The notes below the pieces were generated by a model that saw only the letters and a program-made list of their open reading frames with translations, did not search any database and had not been told where the DNA came from. 64,000 nt of DNA from QUBU01 sp014337915. Its GTDB lineage: Bacteria > Pseudomonadota > Gammaproteobacteria > Steroidobacterales > GCA-2729495. Shown in pieces: positions 7,895-17,627 of the stretch. Location: the NCBI GenBank assembly GCA_030263395.1, contig SZOW01000003.1, forward strand, positions 62,001 through 126,000, read 5' to 3'. Within the stretch, counting starts at the first letter, position 1. Each line of letters opens with the position of its first letter. Both the position numbers and the translations under genes were made by a program.

Positions 7895-10800
7895 GCCGTC
7901 CCGGCCTGATCCGCCGCGCCGCACCTGCCATCCTGGCCACTGCCGCACTGTGGCTGCCGCTGGCCGCGACACATGCCGATGACACCGAGCTGTACATCGG
8001 CCAGGCCGCGGGCAATCCCGCCGCCGGCAACGCCAACATCCTGTTCATCCTCGACAACTCGGGCAGCATGCAGTCGGCGGTGCAGACCCAGGCCGAGTGG
8101 GACCCCGACCAGCAGTTTTCCGGCTGCTTCCGCAGCGATGCGGTCTACATCAGCAACAGCAGCGCGCCGCCACCCTGCGCAGGTGCGGTCGAGGTGCCCA
8201 AGGCCGCCAACCGCTGCGCGGCGGCCCTGCCTGCGCTGCGCAGCCGCGGCCAGTACAGCGACCAGCTGCTCGGCTGGGATCCCGATGCCCAGCTCTGGCA
8301 GCCGCTGGATACCGGCGGCGCCAACGCCTACCTGGAGTGCCACGCCGATCGCGGCGTCGATGGTTCCGGCAGCGGCGGCAATGCCTATGCCGCCAACGGC
8401 AGTGCCGGCCCCTGGGCAGCCAATGCAGGCAACGAGCCCGGCTGGACTGCCCAGGCCACGGTATTCGACGGCAACTGGCTCAACTGGCGCAGCAATCCGC
8501 CGACCGTGACCCGCAGCCGGCTGGAGATTGTGCAGCAGGTCGTGAAGGACGTGCTCGACAACCTGCAGGACGTCAACGTCGGCCTGGTGCAGTTCAACTT
8601 CAGCGAGGGCGGCACCGTCAGCCATGCGATCGCCGACATCTCGACATCACGCCAGGCCATCAAGGACACGGTGGACGCCCTCACGGCCTCGACGCGTACG
8701 CCGCTCTCGGAGTCGCTGTTCGAAGCCACCAACTATTTCCGTGGCGGGCCGGTCGGCTTCGGCAACGTCGGCCCGGTGCTCAGCGTCCCCGCAGCGCGCC
8801 TCAATGGCAACGCCTCTTCCAACACCTACCTCTCGCCGGTCACCGCCGAGTGCCAGAGGAATTTCATCATCCTGCTCACCGACGGCGAACCCTCCAGCGA
8901 CGACAACAGCACGCCGAGCCTGGTGGCGGACCTGCCGGGCTTCCCGGCGCTGATCGGCAGCTGCGATGGCTCCGGCAACGGCGCCTGCCTCGACGACCTC
9001 GCCGAGTACCTGAATCGCGCCGATGCCGCCCCCGGCATCCCCGGCCTGCAGAACGTAGTCACGTACACCATCGGCTTCGAACTCGATGTGCCGCTGCTGG
9101 AATCCACGGCGCGTCGTGGCGGCGGCCGCTACTACGTCGCCGACGACACCGGCAGCCTCGCCACCGCGCTGTCCTCGGTGATCGCCGGCATTGCCGAGCG
9201 TTCGGGGACTTTCGTCGCGCCCGCCATCCCGGTGAACGCCTACAACCGCGCCGCGAGCGACCGTGACGTCTATGTCTCGATGTTCAGGCCGACCGGCACC
9301 GCGCACTGGCCCGGGAACCTGAAAAAGTACCGCTTCTCGGGCAATGCCCTGGTCGACCAGGACGGCCAGCCGGCCGTGGACCCGGTGACCGGCTTCATCC
9401 AGCCGACGGCACGCAGCTTCTGGTCCGCAGTCGCCGATGGTGATCGCGTCGCGGAAGGCGGTGCCGCGGGCCAGCTGCCCTCGCACGCCGCGCGCCATGT
9501 CTACACGGACATCGGCGGGCCGCAGCTCACGGCCGCCGCCAACCGCGTCGAGGTGGCCAACAGCGCCCTCACCGCCGCCATGCTCGGCGTGGCTGCGACC
9601 CAGCGCGAAGAGCTGATCAACTGGATCCGCGGCGCGGATGCCGCCGACATCGATGGCGACGGCGACCGCAGCGAAACCCGCCGGCAGATGGGTGATCCGC
9701 TGCACGTGCGGCCAGTGGCCGTGAACTACGGCAGCAGCGCGGACGATCCGGATACGATGGTCTACGTCGCTACCAATGACGGCTTCCTGCACGCGGTGAA
9801 CGCTGCCAACGGCATCGAGCACTGGGCCTACCTGCCATCACGGCTGCTGGCGCGACAGAATGCATTGTTCCTCGACGCCCTGACGCCGGTGCGCAGCTAC
9901 GGCCTCGACGGCGAGATCCGCCTCTACGTGCGCAACAACGATGGCCAGCCCGGCATCACCGGCAGCGAGCAGGCCATCCTGCTGTTCGGCATGGGCCGTG
10001 GCGGCACCGGCGTATTCGCCATCGATGTGACCAACCCCGGCTATCCGGTGCTGCTCTGGCAGATCGACCGCCAGAGCCCGGGCTTTGGCGCCCTTGGCCA
10101 GACCTGGGCCGCACCCGAGGTGGCAAAGCTCACCATCGGCAGCGCAACGCACGAAGCGGTGATCCTCAGCGGCGGCTACGACGATGCCCAGGACAACCGC
10201 GGCTATCGCGAGGACAACGTCGGCAACGCACTGTACTTCATCGACCTGCTGACCGGGGAACGCCTGTGGAGCGCCGGCGCCAGCGGCCAGGGCCACGACC
10301 TGGTCCTGCCCACCATGCGCCACTCGATCCCGGCGGCACCGAAGGTCATCGACCTTACGGGCGATGGCCTGGCCGACCGCCTCTACGTCGGCGACATGGG
10401 TGGCCGGCTCTGGCGCTTCGACGTCCTCAATGGCCACGACCGCGCCAGCCTGGTGAGCGCCGGCGTGCTGGCCTCGCTCGGTGCCGCGGACCTCGCCAGC
10501 CCCGACGCGGCCGACGTGCGCCGCTTCCATGCCACGCCGGACGTGGTGCTGGTGGACTGCATACGCGGCACCTTCCTCGCCATCAACATCGGCTCGGGCT
10601 ACCGCGGCCATCCGCTGGATACGGATGCCGACGACCAGTTCTTCTCGGTGCGCGACCCCAACGTCTACGTGGCGCTGGACACCGCGAGCTACGGGGAGCC
10701 GATCCGGGTCACGGATCTCATGGACATCACCGACGATCCGGATGCCGAGGTGCCAGTCGATGCCGCGGGATGGCGCTTGCGGCTCGAGCAGGACCCCGGC

Positions 10801-11160
10801 GAGAAAGTCCTGACCCCGGCCGTGACCTTCGACAACACGCTGTTCTTCACCTCCTTCGCACCCGGCGCCGCCGTCAGCGCCTGCGCTGGCGGCATTGGCA
10901 TCAACCGCGCCTACCAGGTGGGTATCTGCAACGGCCGCCCGCTCACCAACCTGGACGGCAGCAGCGAAGACGACCCGCTGGCCATCACCGACCGCTTCGT
11001 CACCCTGAGCCAGACCGGTATCGCGCCCGGGCCGGCACTCCTCTTCCCGCCCAATGGCATCGGCAAGCCCACGCGCTGCATCGGCCTCAGCTGCTTCCCA
11101 CCGCCGGCCGGGTCCGGGACAGCCTCGCGCACCTACTGGATGCAGGAGCGGGCGCGGTGA
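7891..11160 (+). CDS. pilY1: Type IV pilus tip adhesin/biogenesis factor PilY1 (cluster 1)
   Basis: 1089-residue exported protein with a signal peptide to about residue 29. A von Willebrand factor A-like domain follows: the MIDAS core FILDNSGSM is at about residues 53-60 and ILLTDGEPS near 328. The C-terminal half is the PilY1 beta-propeller, with MGDPLHVRPVAVNYG, YVATNDGFLHAVNAANG and LFGMGRGGTGVFAIDVTNP blocks. An EF-hand-like calcium loop, DIDGDGDRSE, lies near residue 587, directly before the propeller, as in Pseudomonas PilY1. PilY1 sits at the pilus tip with minor pilins and acts in adhesion, surface sensing and control of retraction. The second copy is at 40371-43751. Confidence 0.93.
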   Translation: MSRPGLIRRAAPAILATAALWLPLAATHADDTELYIGQAAGNPAAGNANILFILDNSGSMQSAVQTQAEWDPDQQFSGCFRSDAVYISNSSAPPPCAGAVEVPKAANRCAAALPALRSRGQYSDQLLGWDPDAQLWQPLDTGGANAYLECHADRGVDGSGSGGNAYAANGSAGPWAANAGNEPGWTAQATVFDGNWLNWRSNPPTVTRSRLEIVQQVVKDVLDNLQDVNVGLVQFNFSEGGTVSHAIADISTSRQAIKDTVDALTASTRTPLSESLFEATNYFRGGPVGFGNVGPVLSVPAARLNGNASSNTYLSPVTAECQRNFIILLTDGEPSSDDNSTPSLVADLPGFPALIGSCDGSGNGACLDDLAEYLNRADAAPGIPGLQNVVTYTIGFELDVPLLESTARRGGGRYYVADDTGSLATALSSVIAGIAERSGTFVAPAIPVNAYNRAASDRDVYVSMFRPTGTAHWPGNLKKYRFSGNALVDQDGQPAVDPVTGFIQPTARSFWSAVADGDRVAEGGAAGQLPSHAARHVYTDIGGPQLTAAANRVEVANSALTAAMLGVAATQREELINWIRGADAADIDGDGDRSETRRQMGDPLHVRPVAVNYGSSADDPDTMVYVATNDGFLHAVNAANGIEHWAYLPSRLLARQNALFLDALTPVRSYGLDGEIRLYVRNNDGQPGITGSEQAILLFGMGRGGTGVFAIDVTNPGYPVLLWQIDRQSPGFGALGQTWAAPEVAKLTIGSATHEAVILSGGYDDAQDNRGYREDNVGNALYFIDLLTGERLWSAGASGQGHDLVLPTMRHSIPAAPKVIDLTGDGLADRLYVGDMGGRLWRFDVLNGHDRASLVSAGVLASLGAADLASPDAADVRRFHATPDVVLVDCIRGTFLAINIGSGYRGHPLDTDADDQFFSVRDPNVYVALDTASYGEPIRVTDLMDITDDPDAEVPVDAAGWRLRLEQDPGEKVLTPAVTFDNTLFFTSFAPGAAVSACAGGIGINRAYQVGICNGRPLTNLDGSSEDDPLAITDRFVTLSQTGIAPGPALLFPPNGIGKPTRCIGLSCFPPPAGSGTASRTYWMQERAR

Positions 11161-11621
11161 GGACCGCGCGGCCCGCGGCAGGCGGGTTTTCGCTGATCGA
11201 ATTGCTGGTCACACTGGCGATCATGGCCATCGTCACCTCGCTCGCGGTCGGCGGCTACCGCCAGTACCTGCGGCGCGCCAACCGCGTGGATGCCACTGCC
11301 ACCCTGCTCCGGCTGGCCGCCGCGCAGGAGAAGTACTACATGCAGAATGGCCAGTACGCCGATGCCGCCGCCATGGCGCCGGCCCCGCCGGCCGGGCTCG
11401 GCATCGCGGGCACCGAGCGCGGCTACTACGTCCTCGACATCCTCATCGATGACGACGGTGCCGCGGTCGGCTACACCGCCACAGCCACGGTGGCGGCCGC
11501 CGGGCCCCAGGCCGACGACAGCGAGTGCTGGGTACTCAGCGTGAACGAGCGCGGCCTGCGCGGCGCGGAGGCCCAGGATGGCGCTGCCGGCGCGGCCGTG
11601 ACCGACCGCTGCTGGCGCTAG
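11157..11621 (+). CDS. pilE: Type IV minor pilin PilE (cluster 1)
   Basis: 154-residue prepilin. A GTG start at 11157 overlaps the pilY1 stop; the longer open frame to the left runs inside pilY1 and is not coding. Cleavage site AAGG then FSLIELLVTLAIMAIV is canonical. GGYRQYLRRANRVDATATLLRLAAAQEKYYMQNGQYAD and GYYVLDI are typical of the PilE minor pilin used at the tip. C-terminal cysteines (SECW, DRCW) probably form the D-loop disulfide. The stop overlaps the convergent lspA stop by four bases. Confidence 0.92.
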   Translation: MRTARPAAGGFSLIELLVTLAIMAIVTSLAVGGYRQYLRRANRVDATATLLRLAAAQEKYYMQNGQYADAAAMAPAPPAGLGIAGTERGYYVLDILIDDDGAAVGYTATATVAAAGPQADDSECWVLSVNERGLRGAEAQDGAAGAAVTDRCWR

Positions 11622-12109
11622 GAGCGACGCCGGCGGTCGAGCACCAGCCCGTCGAACAGCACCAGCACCACGCCGCAGGTGATTGCCGCGTCCGCCAGGT
11701 TGAATGCCGGATAGGACCAGTCGCGGTAGTACAGCAGGATGAAGTCCACGACATAGCCGTAGAGCAGCCGGTCGATCAGGTTGCCGATGGCACCGCCGAG
11801 CAGCAGCGCCAGGCCCAGCGCCAGCAGGCCGTGGCCGCTGCGTGGCAGGCGCGTCAGCCACCAGAACACGCCCAGGCTCACCACCGCCGCCACGCCGCTG
11901 AACAGCCAGTTCTGCCAGCCCGAGGCGCCGGCGAGGAAGCTGAAGGCCGCCCCCGGGTTGTGCAGCCGCACCAGGTCGAAGAACGGCAACACCGGCACGC
12001 GCTCGTACAGCCCGAGCGCCCCGGTCACCTGCAGCTTGGTGACCTGGTCGGCAGCGATCACCGCCAGCGACACCAGCAGCCAGTTCCCCCAGGAGATGCG
12101 TTCCGCCAT
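11618..12109 (-). CDS. lspA: Lipoprotein signal peptidase (signal peptidase II)
   Basis: 163-residue inner-membrane aspartyl protease that cleaves the signal peptide from prolipoproteins after lipidation. Four transmembrane segments are visible. The catalytic blocks are GNLIDRLLYGYVVDFI and FNLADAAITCGV, each with its active-site aspartate, and RLHNPGAAFSFLA is the other family motif. The ATG overlaps the ileS stop (ATGA), so the two are co-translated as in many Gram-negative bacteria. In Pseudomonas fkpB and ispH lie between lspA and pilE; here they are absent. Confidence 0.96.
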   Translation of the reverse strand: MAERISWGNWLLVSLAVIAADQVTKLQVTGALGLYERVPVLPFFDLVRLHNPGAAFSFLAGASGWQNWLFSGVAAVVSLGVFWWLTRLPRSGHGLLALGLALLLGGAIGNLIDRLLYGYVVDFILLYYRDWSYPAFNLADAAITCGVVLVLFDGLVLDRRRRS

Positions 12110-14928
12110 CAGGCAAACACCCGGTGCTCGCCCGGGCCCTCCACGTTGCCGGCACAGCGCCCGCAGAGCTGCGGATGCGCGGCCAGCATGCCGACCTCGG
12201 GACTGCGGTGCCAGCAGCGCACGCACTTGGCATCCTCCACCGCCGCGACCGCCACCGCGAAACCCTCGCCTTCCAGTGCCCCGGCGGGCCGATCCGCAGC
12301 CGCATGCACGCTGGCCGCGGAGGTGATGAAGACAAAGCGCAGTTCCGGGCCCAGCAGCCGCAGGGTGTCGGCCAGCACGCCATCGGCATAGACCCGGACG
12401 CGGGCATCGAGCCCCGAACCGATCTGCCCGGCGACCCGCAGCGCCTCCAGGGCGCGCGCCACGGTCTCGCGCACCCGCAGCACCGCCGGCCAGTCCACGC
12501 GGCGCGCAGAGACTACGGGCAGCTCATGCCAGGTGCTGGTGAACACCGTGAGGTCACGCTGGCCCGGCAGCGCCTTCCAGATTTCCTCGGCCGTAAAGCT
12601 CAGCACCGGCGCCAGCCAGCGCACCATGGCCTCGGCGATGTGGTACATGGCGGTCTGCGCCGAACGGCGCGCAACACCCCGGCGCGGCGTCGTGTAGAGG
12701 CGGTCCTTGATGATGTCCAGGTAGAAGGCACCGAGGTCTACCACGCAGAAGTTGTGCAGCAGCTGGTAGACGCGGTGGAACTCGAAGGCCTCGTAGGCGG
12801 CGACGAGCTCCCGCTGCAGTTCCGCGCTGCGCGCCAGCGCCTGGCGGTCGAGGTCCACCAGTACGTCCTCCGCCACCTGGTCCGTTGCCGGATCGAAGCC
12901 GTGGAGGTTGCCGAGCAGGAAGCGCGCGGTATTGCGCATGCGGCGGTACGACTCCGAAATACGCTTGAGGATCTCGGCCGAGCCGCTCATCTCGGCGCGG
13001 TAATCGGTGGCGGCCACCCACAGCCGCAGCACGTCGGCCCCCAGTGAATTGCAGACCTGCTGGGGTTCGATGCCATTGCCCAGCGACTTCGACATCTTGC
13101 GGCCCTTCTCGTCCACGGTGAAGCCGTGGGTGAGCACGCCGCGATAGGGCGCCACGCCATGCATGGCCACCGAGGTCAGCAGCGAGCTCTGGAACCAGCC
13201 GCGGTGCTGGTCGGAGCCCTCGAGGTAGAGATCCGCCGGGAACCCCACTTCCGGCCGCGCCTGCGACAGACAGTGGTGCACCATGCCGGAGTCCATCCAG
13301 ACGTCCATGGTGTCGGCGATCTTCTCGTAGTCGGCCGCGGCGTCACCCAGCAGTTCCCGTGGATCGAGCTCGAACCAGGCATCGATGCCACGCGCGTCCA
13401 TGCGGCGGGCCACCTCCTCGAGCAGGCGCGGCGTGTCCGGGTGCAGCTCGCCGCTGGCGCGATGCACGAACAGCGGGATCGGCACGCCCCAGGCCCGCTG
13501 GCGCGACACGCACCAGTCCGGGCGCCCCGCCACCATGTTCTCGATGCGCTGCTGCCCCCAGTCGGGCACCCAGCGCACGGTGGTAATGGCGGCCAGCGCC
13601 TGGCCGCGCAACCCGTTCTGGTCCAGGCCGATGAACCACTGGGGCGTGGCGCGGAAGATCAGCGGTGACTTGTGGCGCCAGCAGTGCGGATAGCTGTGCG
13701 TGACCTTCGCCGCGCGCAACAGGCGTCCGCGCTCGGCCAGCAGCGCAATGATGGCGTCGTTCGCCCTGTAGATGTGCTGGCCGGCGAACAGCCCGGTGCC
13801 GGGCAGGTAAACGCCGGCGCCATCCACCGGATTCTCCAGTGGCAGATTGTTGGCGACACCGGCCGCGAAGTCGTCCTGGCCGTGGCCTGGCGCGGTATGC
13901 ACGGCACCCGTGCCCGCCTCCAGGGTGACGTGGTCGCCGCCGATGACCGGCACCTGGCGGTCATAGAAGGGATGCTGCAGCTTCAGGCCGGGCAGCAGCG
14001 CGCCCGGAAAGCGGGCAAGCTGCCGTGCGCCCCCGGCGCCATAGCGCTGCAGGGCCGCCTCGGCCAGGTCCGCGGCCAGGATCAGCCGCTCCGCCTGCCC
14101 GCCGATCTCCACCTCCACCAGCAGGTAGTCGAGCCCGGGACCCACCGCCACCGCCTGGTTGGCCGGCAGGGTCCAGGGCGTGGTGGTCCAGATGGGCAGC
14201 GACACCGGTACCTGGCCTGCCGGCACGTTGATGCCGGCCTGCTGCAGGCGCGCCTGCAGCTCCTGCGGCGCCAGCAGCGCGAAGCGCACGTCGATGGCGG
14301 TGGAGGTCTTGTCCTGGTACTCGACCTCGGCCTCGGCCAGTGCCGAGCCACAGTCCAGGCACCAGTGGACCGGCTTGTAGCCGCGCTGCACGTGGCCGTT
14401 CTGCATGATGCGCGCGAAGCCGCGCACCTGGTTGGCCTCGAAGGCCGGATCCAGCGTCAGGTAGGGCCGCTCCCAGTCGCCGAGCACTCCGAGCCGGCGG
14501 AAATCGCGCCGCTGGCTGTCCACCTGGGCACGAGCGTACTGGCGGCAGGCGTCGCGGAACTGCGCCGCATCGAGCTTGTGGCCGACCTTGCCGTGCTTCT
14601 TCTCCACCTCGAGCTCGATGGGCAGGCCATGGCAGTCCCAGCCCGGGATGTAGGGTGCATCGAAGCCGGACAGCGTCCGGGACTTGACCACCATGTCCTT
14701 GAGGACCTTGTTGACCGCGTGGCCGAGGTGGATCTGGCCATTGGCATAGGGCGGCCCGTCGACCAGCAGGAACACCGGCCGGCCGGCAGCGGCGCGACGG
14801 ATGCGGCCGTAGACGTCGTCGGCCTCCCACTGTGCCAGCATGCCGGGCTCGCGCTGCGCGAGGCCGGCCTTCATCGGGAATGCCGTCTCCGGCAGGTTCA
14901 GCGTCGCCTTGTAGTCTTGCTCGCTCAC
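12109..14928 (-). CDS. ileS: Isoleucyl-tRNA synthetase
   Basis: Class I synthetase charging tRNA-Ile. The ATP-binding HIGH variant HLGH is near residue 67 in PPYANGQIHLGHAVNK, KMSKS is near residue 610, the editing domain lies between them, and a C-terminal zinc ribbon has CVRCWHRS and CGRCAG. The start is placed at the GTG of VSEQDYKATLNLPETAFP, which has a GGAG 11 bases upstream and gives 939 residues, close to the E. coli enzyme; another in-frame GTG at 14940 would add four residues. It follows ribF with a 16-base gap and precedes lspA, a classic operon order. Confidence 0.96.
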   Translation of the reverse strand: MSEQDYKATLNLPETAFPMKAGLAQREPGMLAQWEADDVYGRIRRAAAGRPVFLLVDGPPYANGQIHLGHAVNKVLKDMVVKSRTLSGFDAPYIPGWDCHGLPIELEVEKKHGKVGHKLDAAQFRDACRQYARAQVDSQRRDFRRLGVLGDWERPYLTLDPAFEANQVRGFARIMQNGHVQRGYKPVHWCLDCGSALAEAEVEYQDKTSTAIDVRFALLAPQELQARLQQAGINVPAGQVPVSLPIWTTTPWTLPANQAVAVGPGLDYLLVEVEIGGQAERLILAADLAEAALQRYGAGGARQLARFPGALLPGLKLQHPFYDRQVPVIGGDHVTLEAGTGAVHTAPGHGQDDFAAGVANNLPLENPVDGAGVYLPGTGLFAGQHIYRANDAIIALLAERGRLLRAAKVTHSYPHCWRHKSPLIFRATPQWFIGLDQNGLRGQALAAITTVRWVPDWGQQRIENMVAGRPDWCVSRQRAWGVPIPLFVHRASGELHPDTPRLLEEVARRMDARGIDAWFELDPRELLGDAAADYEKIADTMDVWMDSGMVHHCLSQARPEVGFPADLYLEGSDQHRGWFQSSLLTSVAMHGVAPYRGVLTHGFTVDEKGRKMSKSLGNGIEPQQVCNSLGADVLRLWVAATDYRAEMSGSAEILKRISESYRRMRNTARFLLGNLHGFDPATDQVAEDVLVDLDRQALARSAELQRELVAAYEAFEFHRVYQLLHNFCVVDLGAFYLDIIKDRLYTTPRRGVARRSAQTAMYHIAEAMVRWLAPVLSFTAEEIWKALPGQRDLTVFTSTWHELPVVSARRVDWPAVLRVRETVARALEALRVAGQIGSGLDARVRVYADGVLADTLRLLGPELRFVFITSAASVHAAADRPAGALEGEGFAVAVAAVEDAKCVRCWHRSPEVGMLAAHPQLCGRCAGNVEGPGEHRVFA

Positions 14929-14944
14929 GCGCTCATGCACTCCA

Positions 14945-15877
14945 TCAGGCTGCCGCCAGTATGCGCCGGGCGGCCTCTGCGTCCCGGTGCATCTGCCGCT
15001 GCAGCGCCGGCAGGTCGGGAAACTTCAGTTCGTCACGCAACCGGGCCACGAACTGCACTTCTATGTAGCGCCCGTAGATGTCCCGGTCGAAATCGAACAC
15101 GTGCACTTCGAGCAGCGGCTCGACCCCGTCGATGGTCGGGCGCGTGCCGACACTGGCCACGCCGGGCAGCAGTCCCGCGCCCAGGCCGGCGACCCGCACC
15201 GCGAAGATTCCCGCCAGCGCGCTCTGTCGCCGGCAGAGGTTGAGGTTGGCGGTCGGCATGCCAAGCTGGCGTCCCAGGCGCCGCCCCGGCACCACGCGGC
15301 CAGTCATCGCGTAGTGGCGGCCGAGCAGCCGGCGTGCGCCGGCCATGTCGCCGCTGGCCAGCGCCTCGCGCACCGCCGTGCTCGACACCCGGATGCTGTC
15401 GATGACCACGCTGCCCACCTGCTCCACGCCGAAGCCGAAGCGCGCGCCCGCAGCCTCGAGGTCTGCGAGCGTGCCGGCACGTCCGCGTGCGAAGCGGAAG
15501 TCGTCACCGACCACCAGGTGCCGGACCCGCAGGGTACGCACCAGCAGGCGCTCGATGAACTCGCCGGGCTCCAGCGCTTCCATGCGGGCGTCGAACGGCG
15601 GGCAGAACATCCAGTCGAGCCCGAGGCCCGCGAGCAGGCCCACCTTCTCCCGCAGCCGCGTCAGCCGCGCCGGCGGTCGCCCCCGGCTGAAATACTCGCG
15701 CGGCGTCGGCTCGAAGGTGAAAGCCAGCGCCGCCAGCCCGCGGACGCGCGCTTCGGCCAGCACGCGGGCCAGGATGCGCTGGTGCCCCAGGTGCAGGCCA
15801 TCGAAGGCACCGATGGTGGCCACGCAGCCGGGCGGCAGGATGCGGGCCTCCTCGGCCGGGCGGCGGATCAGTCTCAT
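14945..15877 (-). CDS. ribF: Bifunctional riboflavin kinase / FAD synthetase
   Basis: 310-residue enzyme making FMN from riboflavin and FAD from FMN. The N-terminal nucleotidyltransferase domain shows GAFDGLHLGHQRIL, VVGDDFRFARGRAG and SSTAVREALASGD. The C-terminal kinase domain shows GRQLGMPTANLNL and VASVGTRPTI. The start is the ATG of MRLIRRPAEEARILPPG; the frame is open further upstream only because murJ runs there in another frame. It is first of ribF-ileS-lspA and provides the flavins used by several enzymes in this window. Confidence 0.95.
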   Translation of the reverse strand: MRLIRRPAEEARILPPGCVATIGAFDGLHLGHQRILARVLAEARVRGLAALAFTFEPTPREYFSRGRPPARLTRLREKVGLLAGLGLDWMFCPPFDARMEALEPGEFIERLLVRTLRVRHLVVGDDFRFARGRAGTLADLEAAGARFGFGVEQVGSVVIDSIRVSSTAVREALASGDMAGARRLLGRHYAMTGRVVPGRRLGRQLGMPTANLNLCRRQSALAGIFAVRVAGLGAGLLPGVASVGTRPTIDGVEPLLEVHVFDFDRDIYGRYIEVQFVARLRDELKFPDLPALQRQMHRDAEAARRILAAA

Positions 15878-15903
15878 CGGGATTGCGGCTCGGAAAAGCC
15901 GGA

Positions 15904-17523
15904 TTATACGGTCGAGCCCGGTGATTTCATCCGCAACTCGCGCGGGCGCAGGCCCACTGCGAGCAGCGTCGCGAAGTAGGCGGCCACCGCGACCGCGATG
16001 ACGCCAGCCAGCCACAGGCAGCGCAGCCAGACGGCCGCTTCGAGCCAGCGCGGCAGCGGCGGCGTGACGATCACCAGCAGCATGGCCATGACGCCGCAGG
16101 CCACCGCCACCCGCAGCAGGAACCGCGGCAGGCCGCTGGCTGGCGGCAGCACGCCATCGCGACGCAGCCCGCGCCAGAGCAGCCCCGCGTTCAGGAACCC
16201 GGCGAGCGAGGTGGACAGCGCCAGGCCCGCATGGGGCGCCGGCATCCCGGCCAGCGCCCAGGGCACGACCACGGCGACGTTGAAGGCCATGTTGCAGCCG
16301 AGCGCGATCAGCCCGACGCGTACCGGGGTCCTGGTGTCCTGGCGCGCGAAGTAGCCCGGCGCCAGCACCTTCACCAGCGTCAGCGCCACCAGCCCGCCGC
16401 CATAGGCCATGAGGCTGATGCTCGCCATGTGGACATCGGTAATAGTGAACTGGCCGCCATAGAAGATCGTGCCGAGCATCGGGCCGGCGAGGATCACCAG
16501 GCCGACGGAAGCCGGCGCCGAGATCAGGATGACCACGCGGACCGCCCATTCCAGGGTGGCCGTGAACTGGGCGGCCGAGGCGCTCGCATGCTGGCGCGAC
16601 AGGTTGGGCAGGATCACCGTGGCCAGCGCGATACCGAAGATACCCAGCGGAAATTCCATGAGGCGATCGGAGTAGTACAGCCAGCTGATGCTGCCGGTCA
16701 CCAGGAACGAGGCTATGAGCGAATCGAGCAGGATGCTCACCTGCGCCACCGAGGAGCCGAACACCGCCGGCACCATCAGCGTCATGATCCGGCGCACGCC
16801 CTGGTGCGACCAGCCCCAGCGCGGCCAGGACAGCATGCCGATACGGCGCAGGAAGGGCAGCATGAAGCCGAGCTGCAGCAGCCCGGCGGCGAACACGCCA
16901 GCCGCCAGCGCCATGCCGGGGCGCGCGTAGTACGGTGCCACGAAGGCCGCGAAGCCGATCATGACCAGGTTGAGCAGCACCGGCGAGAAGGCCGGCACGC
17001 CGAAGCGATGGTAGGTGTTGAGGATGCCGCCGGCCACGGCCGACAGCGAGATGAACAACAGGTACGGGAAGGTCAGCCGCAGCATGTCGACGGTCAGCCC
17101 GAAGCGGTCGGCATCGGCGGCCTCGGTCGCGAAGCCGGGCGCGAACAGCAGGACCAGCAGCGGCGCGGCCAGGACGCCGATGGCCGTGAACACCAGCAGC
17201 GCGGCTCCCAGGGTGCCCGTCACCCGCTCCACCAGCTCGCGGACCTCCTCGCGGGAGCGGTTCTGGTCGTGCTCGGCGAACACCGGGACGAAGGCCTGCG
17301 AGAACGCGCCCTCCGCGGACCAGCGCCGGAAGATGTTGGGAATCTTGAACGCCACGAAGAAGGCGTCCATCAGGAAGCCAGCGCCGAAGAAACGCGCGTA
17401 GACCATGTCACGCACCAGGCCCAGCAGCCGTGACAGCAGGGTCATGGCGCCGACGGTGGTGGTGGACTTCAGCAGCTGGCGCCCGGAGACGTGGGTGGAC
17501 GGCTGCGGTGACTGGCCAGGCAT
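15904..17523 (-). CDS. murJ: Lipid II flippase MurJ (MviN)
   Basis: 539-residue polytopic membrane protein of the MOP superfamily, about 14 hydrophobic segments, which moves lipid II across the inner membrane for peptidoglycan synthesis. Family blocks include TLLSRLLGLVRDMVYARFFGAG at the N-terminus, FKIPNIFRRWSAEGAFSQAFVPV and FPLGIFGIALATVILPNLS. The length is normal. It is divergent from rpsT, as in many proteobacteria. Confidence 0.95.
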   Translation of the reverse strand: MPGQSPQPSTHVSGRQLLKSTTTVGAMTLLSRLLGLVRDMVYARFFGAGFLMDAFFVAFKIPNIFRRWSAEGAFSQAFVPVFAEHDQNRSREEVRELVERVTGTLGAALLVFTAIGVLAAPLLVLLFAPGFATEAADADRFGLTVDMLRLTFPYLLFISLSAVAGGILNTYHRFGVPAFSPVLLNLVMIGFAAFVAPYYARPGMALAAGVFAAGLLQLGFMLPFLRRIGMLSWPRWGWSHQGVRRIMTLMVPAVFGSSVAQVSILLDSLIASFLVTGSISWLYYSDRLMEFPLGIFGIALATVILPNLSRQHASASAAQFTATLEWAVRVVILISAPASVGLVILAGPMLGTIFYGGQFTITDVHMASISLMAYGGGLVALTLVKVLAPGYFARQDTRTPVRVGLIALGCNMAFNVAVVVPWALAGMPAPHAGLALSTSLAGFLNAGLLWRGLRRDGVLPPASGLPRFLLRVAVACGVMAMLLVIVTPPLPRWLEAAVWLRCLWLAGVIAVAVAAYFATLLAVGLRPRELRMKSPGSTV

Positions 17524-17546
17524 CGGGCCGGAAGTCTACCAGCGTA

Positions 17547-17575
17547 TTGACAAGGGTGGGCCAAACCCAAAGAAT
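17547..17575 (+). promoter_or_regulatory. Sigma-70 promoter for rpsT
   Basis: A perfect -35 box TTGACA (17547-17552), a 17-base spacer and a -10 box AAGAAT (17570-17575) lie about 50 bases before the rpsT start, giving a short leader. Confidence 0.7.
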
Positions 17576-17627
17576 ACGCGGCCTTGCCGGCGCCCAGGCC
17601 CGGCGCCCGACGAGTCAGGTCACTCCC

